64,000 nt of DNA from Symsagittifera roscoffensis. Taxonomy: Eukaryota; Xenacoelomorpha; Acoela; Convolutidae. Made by a program: the position numbers and the translations under genes. This document shows positions 53,347 to 63,260 of the stretch, piece after piece. The stretch lies in contig NC_087068.1 of NCBI RefSeq assembly GCF_963678635.1, positions 10,858,027 through 10,922,026 of the forward strand. The letters are read 5' to 3'. Below the pieces are notes generated by a model. That model searched no databases. It saw nothing but the letters and a program-made list of their open reading frames with translations, and had not been told where the DNA came from. How positions within the stretch are numbered: position 1 is the first letter of the stretch; each line of letters opens with the position of its first letter.

Positions 53347-56300
53347 TTAGCATATGCTCAGATAGTATTTTTTATGTAAGTAAACCTCTATGTCAGTCTC
53401 TGAAAATATCACATGCACAAGAGCGTACAACTCTCTCGGGTGTAGCTTTCCCCTATTAGGATCATAAACTGGCAACGAGAGAGAGGTCACACCTCTCTCA
53501 ACCAGGAAATCCCTAAGTCGAGTCAAGGCCAATACCAAGCTCTCCGGGTTCACGTGTTGCCTATCAGTAGCTTTCGTAACCAAAAAACACAAATATTTCC
53601 CTGGTATCTGTGATGCAACAGGGGGCAACGCTATCATTCCTCCTACACCAGGCCTCTGTTTCCACAAAAACTCGATATTCTTGTACTCTCTTTTAAAGTC
53701 AGCTGCTAGTGCTGTTTTGAAGCTTACGTCCGCAGTTATCGCTATGGCGCACGTGCGTTCCGTGAGTATGAAATCGCTGTCCGTTATAACGATATTGTTC
53801 GAATAGTGGTTCGGGAGATCAAAATACGATTCAAAGATTCGTCCAAAAGGTGGTTTCTTAGCATTCTCGCCCTCTGTCTCTAGTTCTCCGGTTTCCCTTG
53901 CCGATTTCAATTTTTTTATTATGAGATTTTCGGTGTGGGTGAGTCCTACCCCCACTCCCCGGACAAAAATATCCATCGACGTCCCCGTCGATCGCCCAAA
54001 GTCTAGGAGACCGAGGTTGGATTGTGGAACACGTAGAGGACCATCTGGGGCGACCCAGTTGGACTCGGTATTGTCATGACTGATGTATTTGACGCCGTCT
54101 CTATCGACGTCCTGAATCGTCAGGATCGTCTCTTTTGGATCTGTCGGCAGATCGTGGAGCCATTCGAGCACGCGCAAGTTTGTTAGTTCTTGCTCATGAG
54201 TCTGTTCCGCTTCTGGTTCGAACTCCACTTCCGGTTCTGATCGATCGTCGATCCAATCTTGATCCATATCGTTCACAAGGTCGATTTCCCCTAGCATCGC
54301 CACTTCGTCCAGTCCCACCAGCGAGTCTATAACATCACTCACTACTATCCTGTCTACAACGAAGTCCTCGCCATACGGATTGTATTTCTTCTGGTTTTTT
54401 CCTTTCTTGCTTTGGCGTGTTTCCATGGTGAGAGGAAAGTCAGGCTGTATTACTTTGTCAATTTCGGTTTGTTCCGGGCAATCCCAGTCTTCTTCGGCAT
54501 AGGGTAGAGTTTCATCGTCCACCTCTACTCGCTCAGTCAACTCGAGATCCAGTGGTAGATCGCAATCGTCCACCACCTCGTTCCCGTCGTTCTTGTCGCG
54601 AGTACCCCTCTCATTCACTTCACAAGCAGGATCCACAATTAAATAGTCTCCCTCTTGCATGTCCGCTGGGATGCACCAATCCTCTGACGAGGCATTGTGC
54701 GGTTTGATATTCACGTAATGAGCCGCTCTTCCAGTGCTCAGCCGATAAAAACGACCTCCTTGATGCACCTCTGTTATCTGAAATGGACCACGCCATTTCT
54801 TTAATATTTTCTTGGTTCCTTTTGGTGGAACCACTTCCTGGAACACCCAGACGTAATCGCCAACTGAGTAGGCTTTTGCATTGGCTGTTCTTTTATCAAA
54901 CCTCCTTTTTTGTCTAATTTGCGCCTGTTGCGTATTCCTCCTGCATAAGTCATTAAGGTCCTGCTGTCTTCTAATAACGTCCCGCACGTACGTTTGCGGT
55001 GCTGTCCTCTTCCCTTCATATTCAGGGTAGAAGAACGTTAATGGGAGTGCTTTTTCGTGACCCGTCAGCATCATATGTGGACTTATTCCCGTGGTGGAAT
55101 GCTCCGTGCTGTTGTAAGCACCCATCACTTGCGGCAAGTGCTTGTCCCAGTCATCCATGTAGCGTGAGCAGTAGACTCTCAACATGGATACCAGTGTGCG
55201 ATTCTGCCTCTCGACTAGGCCATTCGTTTGCGGGTGATAAGTGGTCGAGTGGGCCTGAGCTACCTGCGACCTTTTCATTAACTCTTTTGTGAGATCACCT
55301 ACGAATGCTTTGCCATTGTCCGATTGGAACGTGATGGGGCAGCCATGCCTTGCTATCCACACGTTTATCAAATGATCGCATGTTTCTTCTGCCGATGCTG
55401 TCATGTAGGGTGCTGCCTCCGCATACTTCGTAAAATGGTCGATCATTACCAGCACCTGATTATAGCCCGTTGCTGTCATGCTGATTTTCTGATGATCAAT
55501 TTGCACCACTTCGTTGAAACCTGACGATTCTATTGACTGTAGGGGGAACCTTAGTTTCCTGGGATCCTTTGCCTGTTGACAAGACAGGCATGCGGCTATC
55601 CATTTGTCACAAGCCTTCTTCAATCCCGGCCATTCGAATCGTTTTTGTATCCTGTTATACACTTTGTCCACGCCTTGATGTCCCATCTGATCATGTGAGC
55701 GAAAAAGCAATTCGGTCTGGTACAACTGTGGTAACACTATTGAATTGTATTTATAAAGGACCTTGTCCCCCTCCTTGCGCTTACCGGCTACGATTCCGTC
55801 CTTATTCAGGTACAAAAAGTCTTTCCTCTTCAGGTAAAATTGCTTCAGGATTTTGTAGCTGTCTTCTTCCAAGTCTCCCTTGTCAGGTGCTCCATTCTCG
55901 ATCCATCTTTTCAGACTGCTCGTCATTCTATCATTTCGTTGAGCCCTCAGGAGATCCGACAGCCTGTACCTGGCTTTCAAATACGTCTTCACCACGTTCA
56001 TTTGCCCACTCATTATCTCCGGAGCATGAGCATCGTCCATCAACTTGACACACCATATCTTTTTCAAAGGCGTCGCTTCTTGCACAGATGGTTCCAGATT
56101 GGTACGGACGACCGTACCATGTGGCAGCAATCTGGTTGGGCGTTTTGAAACTGCTATCAGCTCGAGCTCGTCTGCGGCATTATCTACCACAGTGCCCTCT
56201 TCATCTGAGGTGTATCTGTCCCTGTCTGGATCCTGATGTGTTTCTCGGTCCAGCCCACGCTGCTTCCAGTCTACCAATAAGGAGTGGATTGCGATCTCTG

Positions 56301-59300
56301 ACACATCGGAATTGGAAGTTGTTTCAGACGTGTTGTCCCAGGACTGGGGTCTCGAGTCACCACTTGAGTCGACTGATTCCTCAACATCATATTCCAAGTT
56401 GTCTGAGATGTTTCTTGACTCCCCGGACAAAACTCTGTCCATCGGTCGCTTTGAACCCGACTTCCCGGACAAAATTCTGCCCCTAGGTGGTCTAGTCAAC
56501 CTCTCCCCGGACAAGTCGTCCTGCACGGGCTCAAAGGTGTCTGACTCATCAGAGGAGACGTCCTTGACTGGCTCGAAGGTGTCAGACTCCCCGGACATTG
56601 TCTCGCCCATGGACGAACAATCTGGGCTTGGCTCGTACTCCTTTTTTGCATCCGTGAAGTGCACTCTCCTCGTGAAGCTAGATTTCGACCTGATCCTGAC
56701 TTCCTCGGTAGCTTGGTTTTGATTCGATGTTCCATATTCAGTGAACGAAGTTCTCAACAATACTTCTTTCGGCATCGAGGTCACCAGCTGGTTGACGATC
56801 GACCTGCAATCCCGTTCAACGCCTCGGCTGCGAATGGACACTGGCCTCTTCTCTGTTCTCTCGGTGACAGTCAACCTCTGCATGGTCTCCATCCATTCAC
56901 GATCATGCCTATTCACTTCCCTATCCAACACGTCACGGAGTTTTCCCATGACGTCCGGCGCCACGTTCACCGTCTTATTCAATAAAGCGATGCTGTTTAT
57001 ACCCAGCCTGGTCAGTTCTTGCTGTACCAAGTTGGATCGGACTAGCAAGTCCAACGGAACGGGTTCGCCTCTGGCTAAAAGCTTTATCTCCGCGGCCGTC
57101 TCCACTGGAAGGTCAGGGTGTCCAGGTATAGGATGTCCTGATTTGTCTAACCTTCTAGTAAGTGGCAGCTTATCGTAGGTTTCTTTGTCCAGAAAGGAAA
57201 ACCCGTCTTTGATCTCTGATTGGTTAGCCTGCTTCTCCTCGAGGCGCTCATAAAATTCTGTCTTTTTACTGAGGCTATCTGCGTTCTGGTGCTTGTCACG
57301 GGTACGGTGCTCTATGATCATGTGGTATCCATCCAGGCGCACAATCCAACGACCAATATAGCTTTGGTCCATCGAATAGGTTTTCAGCCAGGCAAGGGCA
57401 CGATTATCCACACGTAACTTGAAGGGAGCACTCCCCAAGTAGGCCCTGTATTTTTCCACGAAAGTGATCACCGCAAACATCTCCGCTTTTGGTGCGCCGT
57501 ACTTCATTTCAGTATCACTCAGGACTTTACTCCCGTAGGCTATCGGACGAAGAACCGTTCTCCCGTTCCACTCCTGCTCCTGGTGAAGTATGCCCGATAT
57601 CGCAACCACTGATGCATCCGTGTCCAGCACGAACATTCCCTTCTCTGTTGGCATGCCGAGGACCGGTGCCTCGCAAAGTTCACGCTTGATGTTTTCAAAT
57701 GAAACTTGTGCCTCATCAGTCCAGGTGAACTTTTTGCCCTTGTTTCTCATCAGCCTCTGCATGGGGTATATCTTGTCAGCATACCCCTTGATGAACTCTC
57801 GATAATAATTTGCGAATCCCAGAAAACTCATCAGCTGTGTATCTGTTTTAGGTGCCTTCCAGGTCAGCACCGCTTCAACCGCTTCGGGATCTGGTCTCAC
57901 TCCATGTTTGTCAACCAGGCGGCCCAGATACTTTATGGAATCCCTGAGGATTTCACACTTAGAGGGTTTGCATTTCAGACCCGCCTGCTTCATGCAAGAA
58001 AACACCTCCTCCAACCTCTCTATGTGGTCTTCTAAGGTTGGTGTCGCAATCACGACATCATCGACATAACACATAATGAGATTCCCGTATTTCTTAGTGA
58101 CGCTCGTGAGTGCCTGGGCCATCAGTCGCTGGAATGTGGCCGTCGCGTTGCACAATCCGAATGGCATCCTCTTCCACTGGAACAGTCCCAGCTCACACGC
58201 GAAACCTGTTTTCTCTCGATCTTGCTTTCTGAGTGGCACTTGCCAGAATGCGGAGCCCAAATCCAACGTCGTGAAGAACTTAGCGTCTCCCAGCTTGGAT
58301 AGGCTCTCATCGATGCGGGGAATCGGGTATGCGTCCTTTATAGTCACTGCGTTCAGATAACGGAAATCACAACAAAATCTGAGTTGTCCCCCTTTCTTTT
58401 TCGCCATGACCACGCCACAAGCCCATGGGGACTTCGACGGCTCAATCATGTCGAACTCCATTAACATTTCAATTTCCTTCCTACACGCTTCTGACTTGTT
58501 TGGGGTCATTCTTCTCGCCCCTTCCCTATGAGGTACCGAGCCCTCTTCTATCTCAATCTCGTGCTCTACAAAATTGCAACAACCTATATCGGCCTTATGC
58601 TTTGAAAAAACGTCTGCGTTCCGATCTAGCACCGCCCTGAGCGAATCTAGTTCCTTGTCAGATATTTTACCCTTCAGATGTTCTATCTCAGGTAGGACAG
58701 GCCTATTCGCTGCTAACTCTGCTTCCGTCGGCCTCTCAGGAAAGTTGGAACAACTAGACAGCCCATCATCTGTTTCCGACTTCATTGAAAACAATTTCCT
58801 AGAAGATTTCAATTCAATTACTCTTTTCATTATACATTCTTGGTTCGCATGTAATGGACATTTAGTTACATCAAACTTCTTCAAGTTCTCCACACTCAGA
58901 AAGTCTGTGTTCAGAGGCAAAGCGTAGCCAATTTTCTTTCCCCTCTGTATTGTCACTGTTGTTGCTTCTGTGTTCAATAACACACTCACACACAGTCCGC
59001 TCTGAGTGAGTGAGAAGCTTCTTCCTAAAATAGCCGAGCTTTTACTGTTTGGATTTGGTACCAGACACACCTGTCTGTCATTGCTGAGTTCATTCAAGTT
59101 CCTCATCCTAAACGTCGCTACTACGGCTTGGTTCGGTTTTAATCTAACTTTTCGATCCAGAAAAATTGGCACCTTGGCCTGATTAATTAAGATCTTATTA
59201 AGGGGTCTTTTCTCATACTTTCTTTCAGGATCCTTGATCCTAATCAATCCGTCATTGAGATCAATCGTGACGTCAAAGTTGCGAACGAAATCCCTTCCTA

Positions 59301-62300
59301 GGATGAACTGGTCGGATTCATCCAAATTCTCTACTACTAGGAAGCTCATCCAAAGATGTCTTCCTCCGAGCTGCAGTGAGATGATCGGGGTTCGTCCGGC
59401 GATATAGATCGCTCCCTGATTGGCAGCTGCCAACCTGATGTTTGTCGGTATGAGATCCGATCTTTCGAAACCCATGTCGGTCCAAGTTTTGACTGGCATG
59501 ACACTAACCACTGCTCCCGTGTCTAGCAGCCCCTTTACTGAAAGTTGTCTGCCTTGCACGTCCAGAACGTGTGCGGCCAGATCGGCCTCGCAACCAAAAT
59601 GCACCGCATCTTGTTCGAGCATCGCGTTGTGTCCGATTCGTCTGACCTTCAGCTCCTCTTGACCAATGTATATCCGGCCAACCTGATCGTTCGCATCAGT
59701 TATGTGAGCTTTCGTGTAGATATTGATGCCATCCACATTCATCAGAATCGGGTAAGGGCCATAGACATCGATATAATTTCCGTCCACTTTCATCAGCCTC
59801 GGACCTCCAGTTGTGAGCAGCGCTCGCACTGCCCTGGAGTCCAGTTTGGGATCCTTCTCCTTCAGGTAGTCGGCATAGATGTCCAGGTGGATTAGTGTAA
59901 TCTCGGATGGTTCACTCAAGTTCTGGACCACCTGGTGCCCTGCGACTGAGATGATGGACATTATCTTGGTCCCCGCCTTCGTCATGCCGAAAGTCTTGCC
60001 AGATATAACGTTCAGTTTTAGTCCCTGTTTCTTGGGCTCCTCTTTGTCTTCTACTTTTGTCGCTTTACCGAGGACATTAAGACTCTCCCGAAGATCTGTG
60101 CTTTCCAGCTCCGACCTTACCCATTGCTCCACTTCTTTCGTGGCAAGGTCCTGTTTGACATTCTGCAGCGCTGTCCTTGCCGCCAGGCCGTAATCCTTCT
60201 TGAGTGGACTAGACGACTCTGCTTCGAAGTTCGAGGCTACCACCTCGTCAGGCCATGTCTTAACCTTTTTGGTCGCAAAGGTGCTCGGTGTCGTTTCCTT
60301 TCTCCGAGATTCAGCCTCGTTCATCAAACGTGCTCGACTGGCCTTGACACCCGAAAGCGCCTCTTCGTGGCGGGGATGTTTCGCGTCCGCTACTGCGTCC
60401 CAAAATTGAGTACAATCCGACTTGAAGTGTCCCTCCAAATTACAGAAGAAACACCTCGGACCATATTTCATGATGAGCCCCCTGACGTACTCCTCATGAT
60501 CCTCGTCGGTCGCGTCGGCGTCCTCAAGAAAGTGGCCTATGGCCTTCATGTTCTGTTTGTATGCAGAACACGCAGAAACGTGATGGTCCATCGAACCACA
60601 ATTCGCGCACGACCTCCTCTTGTCCATGTCATCGCGAGGTTTGTACCAACTGGAATTCGCACCAGTGTTTGTCCCGCTATAGTTGCCATAATTGCTGTAA
60701 CGGTTTTGCGCCCTCGGTTTTATGAGTAAATACTCGCGTGACTTCATACGCAAGTCGTCGGGCGTGGGTACCTGGTCAAGCGACAGGGTGAAGTGAGTGG
60801 CCAACATCGTCTTCAGCTCCTCACTCCTTACTCCATCCATAAACTTCGAAGCAATCGCCAAGTTTCGCTCGGATATTCTCTCATCCGGGTTGCTTCTCCT
60901 CCTGAGCAATTCAAGGTCGTCCAAGAATTTATCTATTGATTCTTCATCTCTCTGACGCCTCTTCTCGAACTTCACCATGGCCTGGTGCCCTTGTACTCCA
61001 GAGCCGAAACGATTCAGCAGGATGTCGAATATCTTGCGAGCGCTGTCTCTCTCATTGGCTCTTTTCGCCATTACACAATTTAATGCAGTACCCTCCAGGT
61101 TGCTCGTCAGCGCGCTGCACTCTTGTTTCTTGGAGAGATTCTCTTCCTCAAAGTGTAACTTCATCACCTCTATCCAAGTATCAATGCAGCCGTCTGACTC
61201 GTCTTTATATGACTTCGGCTTTTTCAGTGTTCTTCTTGACCTCTGTCCTCTCTCGGTTGACTTCGAGAGCTTGGTGATGAATGTTTCAAGAGATCTGTTC
61301 AGAGGCTCAAACATCGAGGCATACATCGTTGTGTCTTGCGAGACTGTAGTCAGATCTGGTACTGAACTGACTTGTGGCACGGTTGGCAATCTTGTCTCCG
61401 GGGTGGCATCTGCCTCCGGCGGTACTGGATTCGTCCAGCCAGGCCTCTGCGGGGCTGCCCTTGGCCGCTCCTTGTTTCTATGTTCGTAGTTCGTTCTCGA
61501 GCCTTGCTGGGCTCTGGCACTGTTGCCCGTACCATCTCCAACATTCGCATGGCTTGAGCGCTCCCTTGAGTTGGAATGCTCCTGCCAACTACTCCCATTC
61601 AGGATCGCGTCAAGCTTCCGCATCATCAAGTCAGATTTGGCGTCTAACCTCTTCTCCAGGCCAGTCAACGTTTGGGCGTAGGTATTATCATGATCATTCA
61701 ATAATCGCTCGATCTCTCTTGTCATCCTTGCCTCTCTTTCCTCTGACTCTTTGTTTGCCTGTGCCAGGCTCTCAGCCAGGCATTGATCGGTGTTGTGAAT
61801 CAATTGAGCCTGATCAAACCTCGCCTGCGACTTCACGTGCGTTAGCTCGTCTCTCAGATTCTCTTGACCCTTGTGAGCTCTCTCATCCACCTGATCTATT
61901 CTTTTAGTCATGTCCCGTCTCAGTTCATCCAGACCATTCATTACGCCAGCGAACATGACACTTATGTCGCCAGTGGCCCCAAATGACGGGGTTAGTCCCA
62001 GCGAAGATGAGGTCAACGGCGGCTGCAGCCTGGTGCTTGATGACGCACCGCCTCTTAGCTTGCTCATCGACGTCATTAATCTGTCGAAGGTTGACGACGC
62101 TCCCATCGTTATCCCATCTGACATGGGCCTGGTCGGCGAGGTTGATGACGCCTTCCTGTTCATATCATTCCTTGGGCACGGTGTGAAGTTCACATCCGGA
62201 TGGGTTATCTCCGGGTAGTCATCACTGGAAGTCAAACCTACAGTTGGTAGTGACGCCATGCGTTCGTCGTACAAGGACTTCCAACTCTTCTTGGCCTTCG

Positions 62301-62340
62301 AGAACGTCTGCTCTTCACCCGGACTCATACTCGACATCAT
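53347..62340 (-). CDS. gag-pol: Gag-Pol polyprotein of the giant Ty3-type element with C-terminal macrodomain
   Basis: The open frame runs from 62415 (just after a TAG). The first ATG is at 62340. Positions are counted from codon 62364. 145-262 is a coiled coil. 385-545 is a Gag capsid-like region (WIEVMKLHFEEENL, FDILLNRFG). About 572-650 has two CCHC knuckles (CANCGSMDHHVSAC, CFFCNLEGHFKSDC). 930-1040 is retropepsin (LLDTGAVVSVMP, ILGRDF). 1270-1500 is RT (LDLGSAFWQV, MPFGLCNATATFQ, CYVDDVV). 1575-1690 is RNase H (LDTDASVVAISG). 2220-2400 is integrase (CLSCQQAK; QIDHQ, SDNGKAF, ERQNRT for DDE), with WRGPFQI near 2525. 2850-3002 is a macrodomain. The ~500-aa insert between RNase H and integrase and the tail after integrase are unusual. 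Gag and Pol share one frame. Confidence 0.9.
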   Translation of the reverse strand: MMSSMSPGEEQTFSKAKKSWKSLYDERMASLPTVGLTSSDDYPEITHPDVNFTPCPRNDMNRKASSTSPTRPMSDGITMGASSTFDRLMTSMSKLRGGASSSTRLQPPLTSSSLGLTPSFGATGDISVMFAGVMNGLDELRRDMTKRIDQVDERAHKGQENLRDELTHVKSQARFDQAQLIHNTDQCLAESLAQANKESEEREARMTREIERLLNDHDNTYAQTLTGLEKRLDAKSDLMMRKLDAILNGSSWQEHSNSRERSSHANVGDGTGNSARAQQGSRTNYEHRNKERPRAAPQRPGWTNPVPPEADATPETRLPTVPQVSSVPDLTTVSQDTTMYASMFEPLNRSLETFITKLSKSTERGQRSRRTLKKPKSYKDESDGCIDTWIEVMKLHFEEENLSKKQECSALTSNLEGTALNCVMAKRANERDSARKIFDILLNRFGSGVQGHQAMVKFEKRRQRDEESIDKFLDDLELLRRRSNPDERISERNLAIASKFMDGVRSEELKTMLATHFTLSLDQVPTPDDLRMKSREYLLIKPRAQNRYSNYGNYSGTNTGANSSWYKPRDDMDKRRSCANCGSMDHHVSACSAYKQNMKAIGHFLEDADATDEDHEEYVRGLIMKYGPRCFFCNLEGHFKSDCTQFWDAVADAKHPRHEEALSGVKASRARLMNEAESRRKETTPSTFATKKVKTWPDEVVASNFEAESSSPLKKDYGLAARTALQNVKQDLATKEVEQWVRSELESTDLRESLNVLGKATKVEDKEEPKKQGLKLNVISGKTFGMTKAGTKIMSIISVAGHQVVQNLSEPSEITLIHLDIYADYLKEKDPKLDSRAVRALLTTGGPRLMKVDGNYIDVYGPYPILMNVDGINIYTKAHITDANDQVGRIYIGQEELKVRRIGHNAMLEQDAVHFGCEADLAAHVLDVQGRQLSVKGLLDTGAVVSVMPVKTWTDMGFERSDLIPTNIRLAAANQGAIYIAGRTPIISLQLGGRHLWMSFLVVENLDESDQFILGRDFVRNFDVTIDLNDGLIRIKDPERKYEKRPLNKILINQAKVPIFLDRKVRLKPNQAVVATFRMRNLNELSNDRQVCLVPNPNSKSSAILGRSFSLTQSGLCVSVLLNTEATTVTIQRGKKIGYALPLNTDFLSVENLKKFDVTKCPLHANQECIMKRVIELKSSRKLFSMKSETDDGLSSCSNFPERPTEAELAANRPVLPEIEHLKGKISDKELDSLRAVLDRNADVFSKHKADIGCCNFVEHEIEIEEGSVPHREGARRMTPNKSEACRKEIEMLMEFDMIEPSKSPWACGVVMAKKKGGQLRFCCDFRYLNAVTIKDAYPIPRIDESLSKLGDAKFFTTLDLGSAFWQVPLRKQDREKTGFACELGLFQWKRMPFGLCNATATFQRLMAQALTSVTKKYGNLIMCYVDDVVIATPTLEDHIERLEEVFSCMKQAGLKCKPSKCEILRDSIKYLGRLVDKHGVRPDPEAVEAVLTWKAPKTDTQLMSFLGFANYYREFIKGYADKIYPMQRLMRNKGKKFTWTDEAQVSFENIKRELCEAPVLGMPTEKGMFVLDTDASVVAISGILHQEQEWNGRTVLRPIAYGSKVLSDTEMKYGAPKAEMFAVITFVEKYRAYLGSAPFKLRVDNRALAWLKTYSMDQSYIGRWIVRLDGYHMIIEHRTRDKHQNADSLSKKTEFYERLEEKQANQSEIKDGFSFLDKETYDKLPLTRRLDKSGHPIPGHPDLPVETAAEIKLLARGEPVPLDLLVRSNLVQQELTRLGINSIALLNKTVNVAPDVMGKLRDVLDREVNRHDREWMETMQRLTVTERTEKRPVSIRSRGVERDCRSIVNQLVTSMPKEVLLRTSFTEYGTSNQNQATEEVRIRSKSSFTRRVHFTDAKKEYEPSPDCSSMGETMSGESDTFEPVKDVSSDESDTFEPVQDDLSGERLTRPPRGRILSGKSGSKRPMDRVLSGESRNISDNLEYDVEESVDSSGDSRPQSWDNTSETTSNSDVSEIAIHSLLVDWKQRGLDRETHQDPDRDRYTSDEEGTVVDNAADELELIAVSKRPTRLLPHGTVVRTNLEPSVQEATPLKKIWCVKLMDDAHAPEIMSGQMNVVKTYLKARYRLSDLLRAQRNDRMTSSLKRWIENGAPDKGDLEEDSYKILKQFYLKRKDFLYLNKDGIVAGKRKEGDKVLYKYNSIVLPQLYQTELLFRSHDQMGHQGVDKVYNRIQKRFEWPGLKKACDKWIAACLSCQQAKDPRKLRFPLQSIESSGFNEVVQIDHQKISMTATGYNQVLVMIDHFTKYAEAAPYMTASAEETCDHLINVWIARHGCPITFQSDNGKAFVGDLTKELMKRSQVAQAHSTTYHPQTNGLVERQNRTLVSMLRVYCSRYMDDWDKHLPQVMGAYNSTEHSTTGISPHMMLTGHEKALPLTFFYPEYEGKRTAPQTYVRDVIRRQQDLNDLCRRNTQQAQIRQKRRFDKRTANAKAYSVGDYVWVFQEVVPPKGTKKILKKWRGPFQITEVHQGGRFYRLSTGRAAHYVNIKPHNASSEDWCIPADMQEGDYLIVDPACEVNERGTRDKNDGNEVVDDCDLPLDLELTERVEVDDETLPYAEEDWDCPEQTEIDKVIQPDFPLTMETRQSKKGKNQKKYNPYGEDFVVDRIVVSDVIDSLVGLDEVAMLGEIDLVNDMDQDWIDDRSEPEVEFEPEAEQTHEQELTNLRVLEWLHDLPTDPKETILTIQDVDRDGVKYISHDNTESNWVAPDGPLRVPQSNLGLLDFGRSTGTSMDIFVRGVGVGLTHTENLIIKKLKSARETGELETEGENAKKPPFGRIFESYFDLPNHYSNNIVITDSDFILTERTCAIAITADVSFKTALAADFKREYKNIEFLWKQRPGVGGMIALPPVASQIPGKYLCFLVTKATDRQHVNPESLVLALTRLRDFLVERGVTSLSLPVYDPNRGKLHPRELYALVHVIFSETDIEVYLHKKYYLSIC
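53356..53810 (-). other. TARG1/OARD1-like macrodomain at the Pol C-terminus
   Basis: The last ~150 residues follow the TARG1-type macrodomain pattern: AIAITADVSFKTALAADFKR (in the place of AHCIS.D..MG.GIA..F), VGGMIALPPV (in the place of GEVAVL), KYLCFLVTKATDR (in the place of RYIYYLITKKRAS), LVLALTRLRDFLVERGVTSL, and FSETDIEVYLHK. The glycine-rich loop and the GCGLD segment with the catalytic Asp are not conserved (here VYDPNRGKL). The Lys of the TK motif is present. ADP-ribose binding or removal is the family role. Loss of key loops suggests altered or lost activity. Confidence 0.75.
53954..53992 (-). other. CCCCGGACAA motif with covarying hairpin, pol copy
   Basis: The plus strand has 'actccccggacaa', then a hairpin ATCGACG...CGTCGAT around 'tccc', then 'cgc'. 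Four further copies of 'tcccCGGACA' lie at 56418, 56461, 56502 and 56586. In those copies the minus-strand reading is (L/M)SGES or similar, while here the same bases are read in a different frame (IFVRGVG). Confidence 0.5.
56400..56620 (-). repeat. Degenerate internal repeats in Pol between RNase H and integrase
   Basis: The polyprotein here reads MSGESDTFEPVKD, SSDESDTFEPVQD, LSGERLTRPPRG, LSGKSGSKRPMD, LSGESRN. These are four to five imperfect repeats of about 12-20 residues, rich in Ser, Asp and Arg. The region is probably disordered. It is inside the ~500-aa linker between RNase H and integrase that ordinary Ty3 elements lack. Confidence 0.6.
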
Positions 62341-62415
62341 CGCGTTGTTACTCTGTTTGGCCAAGGATGAGTGTGCACTTGTCAGATGTGAAGGTTCCTT
62401 TCTCCATTTATAGCT

Positions 62416-62829
62416 CTAAGTCTCTGATTTGGACATTCCCCTGTACCACACTTCCTCCCGAGGTTCGACCTCGGGACGCTCCGAGGTCTCCTCTGTCCTC
62501 TCGGCTTCCTCCCGTTCGAGGACCTCGTCTGGCTCAAAGTCGGGTCGAATGAGCGTTCGCTCCCCTTCGTCAAAGGGATCCACCAGCGTTTCGCTCGCAG
62601 GCTCGGCCTCGGCGCTCCGCCTTTGATTGCCATCGAGGTTTTTCTCGCTCCTTAGTTTCATTTCGCTCACTGAAAGATCAGGTTGACCTTTAGTCGATTC
62701 GTCTTCAGCAAACGCGTCGGAAGCGCTGCTAAACGAGGTTTGGCTACGCCTAGTTCTAAACTTCCGCGTGCTTCCCTTGCTTAGCCTGGGAATTTTAGTA
62801 GTCGATCCTAGCGAGTCCCTGCGCTGCAT
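62416..62829 (-). CDS. N-terminal ORF of the giant element, 137 aa, in frame with Gag-Pol
   Basis: ATG at 62829 (MQRRDSLGSTTKIPRLSK) has A at -3. An upstream TTG at 62889 is unlikely as a start. The protein is basic at its start (KGSTRKFRTRRSQT) and strongly acidic towards the end (EREEAERTEETSERPEVEPR). It ends at a TAG (62418-62416) and is in the same frame as the Gag-Pol ORF that reopens at once. It may be a separate leader protein, the real N-terminus of Gag reached by stop readthrough, or a Gag N-terminus cut by a point mutation. The stop context (ACT TAG AGC) does not match the well-known readthrough signals. Confidence 0.6.
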   Translation of the reverse strand: MQRRDSLGSTTKIPRLSKGSTRKFRTRRSQTSFSSASDAFAEDESTKGQPDLSVSEMKLRSEKNLDGNQRRSAEAEPASETLVDPFDEGERTLIRPDFEPDEVLEREEAERTEETSERPEVEPREEVWYRGMSKSET

Positions 62830-63240
62830 AGTTTTTATCAAAATGAAAGTATTCGTAATTTGATGGCAATGCAAACGTACCACAAACAAGATTTAGTTAA
62901 ATCACTTAACGCTGCCTACTCGATTCCGTCAGTATCAAAATGTCTCTTAGATCTCTCACGACTAAATTAGTGACTCAGCTAAAGTTACACACAGGGTCTA
63001 CCCAGTATTGATATAATGCTAACTCAACCCGGTTGTATAGTATAACAGTATCACTAAGTTTCCACAAGATATAATCGACACACAAAACACAATCGATAAT
63101 CAGATAAGAATATCCTACAGGTGACAGCGACCTTTTGTCAGTATCAATTTATCGGCACACAATTTATCAAGTCACTGCTTTGTTAAAATTAAACAATCTT
63201 TGATAAAAAGCAGTGATGATTCAGAAATAGACAAATAAAA
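62830..63240 (-). other. 5' leader of the giant element, gag-proximal part
   Basis: About 400 bp, AT-rich, directly upstream of the first ATG. No primer-binding site or LTR end is recognisable. No long ORF is present. Confidence 0.5.
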
Positions 63241-63260
63241 CTTAGTCTTAAAGAAAAAGA

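Noticed and set aside
44470-62626. Many plus-strand open frames of 60-200 codons across the giant element
   Set aside because: They are antisense shadows of the minus-strand ORFs, caused by the higher GC and few stops. None has a recognisable domain.
62829-62889. Start of the N-terminal ORF at 62889
   Set aside because: The codon there is TTG. The first ATG is at 62829.
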